From: Chamaea fasciata
Lineage: Eukaryota > Chordata > Aves > Passeriformes > Sylviidae
Assembly: GCA_029207755.1 (NCBI GenBank)
Contig: JARCOQ010000006.1
Location: 31,392,522-31,456,521 of the forward strand
DNA: 64,000 nucleotides
Reading direction: 5' to 3'
Under the pieces are notes generated by a model that was given only the letters and a program-made list of their open reading frames with translations, did no database searches and was not told the origin of the DNA. How positions within the stretch are numbered: position 1 is the first letter of the stretch; each line of letters opens with the position of its first letter. This document shows positions 59,786 to 64,000 of the stretch, piece after piece. A program made the position numbers and the translations under genes.

Positions 59786-62700
59786 TTCCTGAGTGCTTTC
59801 CAGTTAATTGTATTAACTTTCTCCTACTGAGATGAGCACAGTTGGTTTGAGAACACCAAAGTTGTGGCTTCAGTGCCTATATGGGCCATTCATTTAGGAG
59901 CTAGAGTCGATGATCCTTCTAGGTCTCAGAATATTCCGTAAACTTCTGTTGGTGTCATGAAGATGTCCTCAGAACTAAACCTGGTCAAAAAAGGTACTTG
60001 CTAAAAAAAATAGGCAATTTTTTTGGTGGCTGTTGAAGAAAAGGTGTTTCTATAAAGTGTTCTATCACAGGATGGGAATGTTTTTATTAAGATTTATACA
60101 AATATTATTCTGCTATGCAAACTACCTGACATAACAGTAGATGTATACTTTGTAACTTAGCAGTGATGCCACTCAAAATAGGGTTTGTGAGTTTTTCTAG
60201 GAGACAAAATCAGAAAATTCAGAAGCTGCATGGGTTCTGGTACTAAGGGCAGATATTTATGTTTGGGGATAGCATTTGGGTAATACAAACCAGCAGTTAC
60301 TCTGAAGCTTGCCACCTCTTCCAAGCCTAGACAAGTATTTCATGGTTCCTGGTGTCATTCTCAGGATTTACCTTTCCAGACAAAAAGCATATATGTGTGC
60401 AGAAACAGGAATTTATTGTTAGTCTGTCAGTGTTATAAATTCAGTCAAAACAGACCAGTATAAAGCCTTCTACTTTTTGGCGTTAATGGCAAGGATTCCA
60501 TTTACTGGGCTATTCTGAACCTGGCAACAGAAGCACAGAAGTTTGAAATTTCCTACGGCCTGTCTGCCAGCTTTGATTTTGGAATGAAGGTGATGCCTCA
60601 AATCTTGGAATTTTTTGTGTGTGCATCTGGAATCTTCTCCTATTGGAGTTGTTGACTGCTCAGTGTTACCCTACAACCAGATTTACCTTTCGTTCCATGT
60701 TTACAAGAGTGAGTCTAAGAAGAGTTTTTCTGTGTCATTTATGTTGGTTAGGAGTTTTCTAATTTCTTCTAGTGAATGAACAGTTGGTTTATGAGGCCTC
60801 CACTTCTCTAGTTAGTGGTTTTGGAAATAGTTTATTAAGCTTTCAATTGAAATTTACTCTCTTGGTAGTAGAGTTGCAATTGCTGTGGTCAGAGAGATGA
60901 TCTCTAGGACAGTTATTCAGAAGGACATTTAGTTACAACTTACACTCTCAGTATATAGCATTCTATAATTAGATTTAATTGTAGTGACCTTTAAAGAGAA
61001 TGTGAGTAATCTTCAGTTTTTGGCAAGGAGAAAAAAAATCACAAAATAGCGTCAGAAGAGTATTTGAGGATTTTTAAGTAGAATTATATACAGGTGGATA
61101 ACACTGAGACTGTTATTACAGTTAAAGTGTCTTTAGTAGATAATAGTAATGAGTATTTTTTAACTATTAAAAGAGTCAAAAATTACATACTGGAACTGCA
61201 CAGTTTGTCAAACAAATACTATATGCCCATTTAAAATTAAGAGGAAATAGTCTTTTCCGTGTTTGTGAACATACTTTTCTGCTTTCTTTGTGGAAAGTGT
61301 ATGCATTGAAGTTTCTGGCTCTACAGTTTCTGGCATTGCAGCTCTAGTACCAGAAAAATGTGAGAACTAGGACCTCTGTAAAACCATAAGGAAATGTGTC
61401 AATTTTTTCTGCAAGAATGTCTTGTCGATTAGAAATATGGACTCAATGTCATGGCTATCCAACAGCTGCTGTTTAAAAACTCCACTCTGCAGACAGCAGC
61501 TGAACCACTCACACTGTAGACTGGATTGGAATAAGCATGTTTGATGAGCATCTGAGAATGATAGCTGGAAGGCAACACTCATGACAGCTGGACCAGTGAA
61601 TATAGACACTCATGCTTAGTGCTGTGTGAAGACCAACACTTGAGGTCCTGGTGAGTAGACAGGGAGCATGGAAGGGTACAGATGACAGAGGATGCATTTT
61701 CAAATACAGTCCATAATTATATGCACCATTTCATGTATGTGATACTAATTGCATACATAATTTCTGGCATGCTCGTCCTCGTGTTTACCCAACTATGGAA
61801 TTTACATGTGACTTTTCTTTGTGCATATGCAAATTTTATCACTTATTTTTATCACATGCAGTCATCTGAAAAGATGAGGACACACTGCTGTATGCACCAG
61901 AGTGTACTCATCTCTGGGCTGAGCCAAGGCTGTCCCAAAATCATACCCAATACTTGCAGTTGGGAGAGAATATGTGTTTTGGTTATGAAAGAAATTATTG
62001 GGCAAAATTTTTAGTGTAATCAAATCACAGGTTTTTAAATTATTGTATTTTCTTGGCTCTTTTGTATTCCAGTCAGAGTATGTCAGATGCTGCATTGATT
62101 TAAAGCAGATTGTTCATCTAGGTATTAGTAATGTTCTGTACAATTCAATGTGGCTAATGAAGCACTGCATGCTACCTTCAGGGCTATAACTGTGGCTTGG
62201 AATAAAAATATGACCTTGACATTCTTTGAACTGCACAATGAACTGGTCATTAGGAAATGACTACAGTGTGTTATCCTATGTAGTCACAGAGTAAACACTC
62301 ATTATGTTCCCAAACAAGAAGGGAAGTAAAAGCTGAAGAGGAATGTGACTTACCACTCTTAATATATCCAAGTATACTGTACATTTTCCATTTCCTATTG
62401 TACAACATACACTTTGTTTACAAGCTATGTTTACATCGAAGTGATTGGGCACCCTTTTCAAGTGATTAGTGGAACAAATACAATCATATGCTAGGTATTC
62501 TAGTGAGACATGATTCTGACAAGATACAAGATTCAAGTTCATTGAAATGCCTTTTATCTTTGTGGTATAACCTCCTGGCCATCTCAAAGAAGGTTGCTTC
62601 AAATTTGGGGGAAAAAAGTAATTTTGATGTTAAAAAATGTGGCCTGTATCTGTTATGTACTTATGTAGTTATGTTCATAACCACACTAAACAATGGGAGC

Positions 62701-63173
62701 AACTCTGGAGTAGTGCATTAACTTTTCTATTTTTCATAAGAAATTTCTGACTCATTGTAAGACTTTAAATCTGAAATTATATTTTCCCAAGTTCAGTTCC
62801 AAGATAGTCTTGCAAATTATATGGATAGTTTTAAAATAAAATAAATTGAACTTTTTAAGTATGCCTCTGTTCCTGGAATGACAAGGATTTAATACATTAA
62901 TTGTGTTGGAAATATGTAATTTTGAATAAAATTCTTGACACCACACTACAGTTTATAGTTGAAATAATGCGAAATTATTAGCAGTCAAAAATGGCATAGT
63001 TCAAGAAGTTACAAACAACAAGATTTTTGTAAAAAAACCTTGCCCCTATTTATATGCTTTCCTTCACTTTCTGTCAATGACTTTGATTCTTATCTCCTTG
63101 TCAATCTAAACCAGTCAAAAAAAAAAAATCTAGCCATTATTTTTCTCTATGTATTTCTTGTTCCCATTTTCAG

Positions 63174-63236
63174 GATTGGATGTGTACTTTGACCTTAGCT
63201 GTGCTGTTGAGATCGTGGAACTTGTTACAGTTATAA
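63174..63236 (+). CDS. Possible 63-bp internal exon, doubtful
   Basis: A pyrimidine-rich stretch ending CCCATTTTCAG (63,163-63,173) is a good splice acceptor. It is followed by 63 bases that are open as LDVYFDLSCAVEIVELVTVI and end at TATAA with GTAATG as a weak donor. The length is a multiple of three, so inclusion would keep frame. I recognise no protein family, and the surrounding frame stays open to 63,364, so this may be chance. Confidence 0.12.
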   Translation, partial: DWMCTLTLAVLLRSWNLLQL

Positions 63237-64000
63237 GTAATGCCTGTTGGTTTTGCTGCTGTATTTTTAAATTATTATTAATATTTTACTTATTTTTTAT
63301 TTCTCACTGCCTTCTGGATAAAAGCTTTAGGTCTGTACTTTTCCGTGGCAGATCTTGGCTTTAACTCTTCTGCCTAGTTGGATGCACCTGAGGAGTGCTC
63401 AGGGATGACTGTTGAGCATATTTAGGCTTCTGTCATTTTCCCAGAGAGTGCTACTGGAGCAGAGCTCTAGCTGGACTTTTATTAAGCTACTCTTTTTACA
63501 TTCTATTATGTGAAGCTTGTAGATGTTTCCTGTTCTCAGAATATTTTTGGGCAGAGGTAGCCCAAAAATATACCAATCAGGCCAAAATGTCTGCAGGCCT
63601 GGCCTCTTCATCGGCACTTTCCCCAGTTATCTTTTTGTCTTAAGGCTTCATTGCCCTTTTCTAGCTATCTGTCTTTTCCAGTTGCTGATTTCTTTTATTC
63701 TTCAGCAAATATTTTACTCCTACTCCTATTCATCTTTCTGAGATCACATTTTCTGAAAAAAGCAATGGAAAGTGAGTCTTACTCTTTTCACCAGTGTGTT
63801 AGGTGATCAGTTACTTTCACATTATTCACCACATTATTCATCACTCTCAGCATTTTAGAGGCAAAGTCAGGTTAGTCCGTATCAGGTTTAACCAAACCAG
63901 GAGATTTGAATGCTGTTGCCTAAGTGGAAGCCATCAGGTGCTAGTGATTGTGTGTTGTTCCTGCTCTGGAAGAAATGAAATGTCAATTCATTCTGTACTG

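Larger units (their letters stand above)
54651..64000. other. Unique non-coding DNA to the right edge
   Basis: No gene is recognised. A CAA-rich microsatellite lies at 57,281-57,313. Two AU-rich-element-type nonamers lie at 57,492-57,516. The minus-strand frame at 59,489-59,785 and the frames at 61,367-61,703 (minus) and 61,682-62,014 (plus) lack a family signature. A possible small exon at 63,174-63,236 is annotated separately. Confidence 0.5.

Noticed and set aside
61682..62014. 110-codon plus-strand ORF with a hydrophobic N-terminal stretch
   Set aside because: The hydrophobic run is short, followed by an unpatterned Cys/His-containing tail, and opposed by an equally long minus-strand ORF; no family recognised.
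1..64000. tRNA, rRNA, snRNA, CRISPR array, endogenous virus or nuclear mitochondrial insert
   Set aside because: Looked for characteristic words by eye on both strands and found none. A covariance-model or homology search could still reveal diverged copies.

Overview
This window looks like vertebrate, most likely avian, chromosomal DNA. It is AT-rich throughout, has no bacterial-type gene packing, and its only recognisable interspersed repeats are a few decayed CR1 LINE tails. Very low repeat density with CR1 as the sole clear family is typical of birds; a turtle or crocodilian cannot be excluded from sequence alone. I recognise no protein-coding gene. No open reading frame of 60 residues or more reads as a known cellular protein family. 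The only familiar protein homology is in CR1 remnants (degraded ORF2 C-termini).

The one strong landmark is a single dense CpG island at about 22,950-23,790. It looks like a promoter with one or more untranslated first-exon candidates: two identical YY1-type motifs, a CCGGG tandem tract able to form a G-quadruplex, a Kozak-perfect small ORF and at least two splice-donor-like sites. The gene it serves, and even its direction, cannot be read here, because no downstream coding exon is recognisable on either side. The window is best described as a gene-desert-like flank or long first intron around an orphan CpG-island promoter.

Layout: 1-22.9 kb is unique AT-rich DNA with two CR1 fragments, poly-A tracts, a FOX-like inverted repeat near 2.7-2.8 kb and a POU-motif cluster at 20.3 kb. 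The island follows at 23-23.8 kb. From 24 to 34 kb there are several blocks with the look of conserved regulatory DNA (24.3-24.8, 29.6-30.4, 33.6-33.9 kb), separated by a T/G-rich low-complexity tract at 28.0-28.2 kb. From 34 to 64 kb the DNA is unique and AT-rich with three CR1 fragments (45.0, 52.4, 54.4 kb), a TAAAA microsatellite (41.1 kb), a 30-bp tandem duplication (53.7 kb) and a few ORF or exon candidates of uncertain status.

If the regulatory reading is right, the island would be the promoter of a developmentally regulated gene or long non-coding RNA, with POU, PBX/MEIS and SOX-type motif clusters around it acting as enhancers. That is inference; only cross-species alignment or expression data would establish it.
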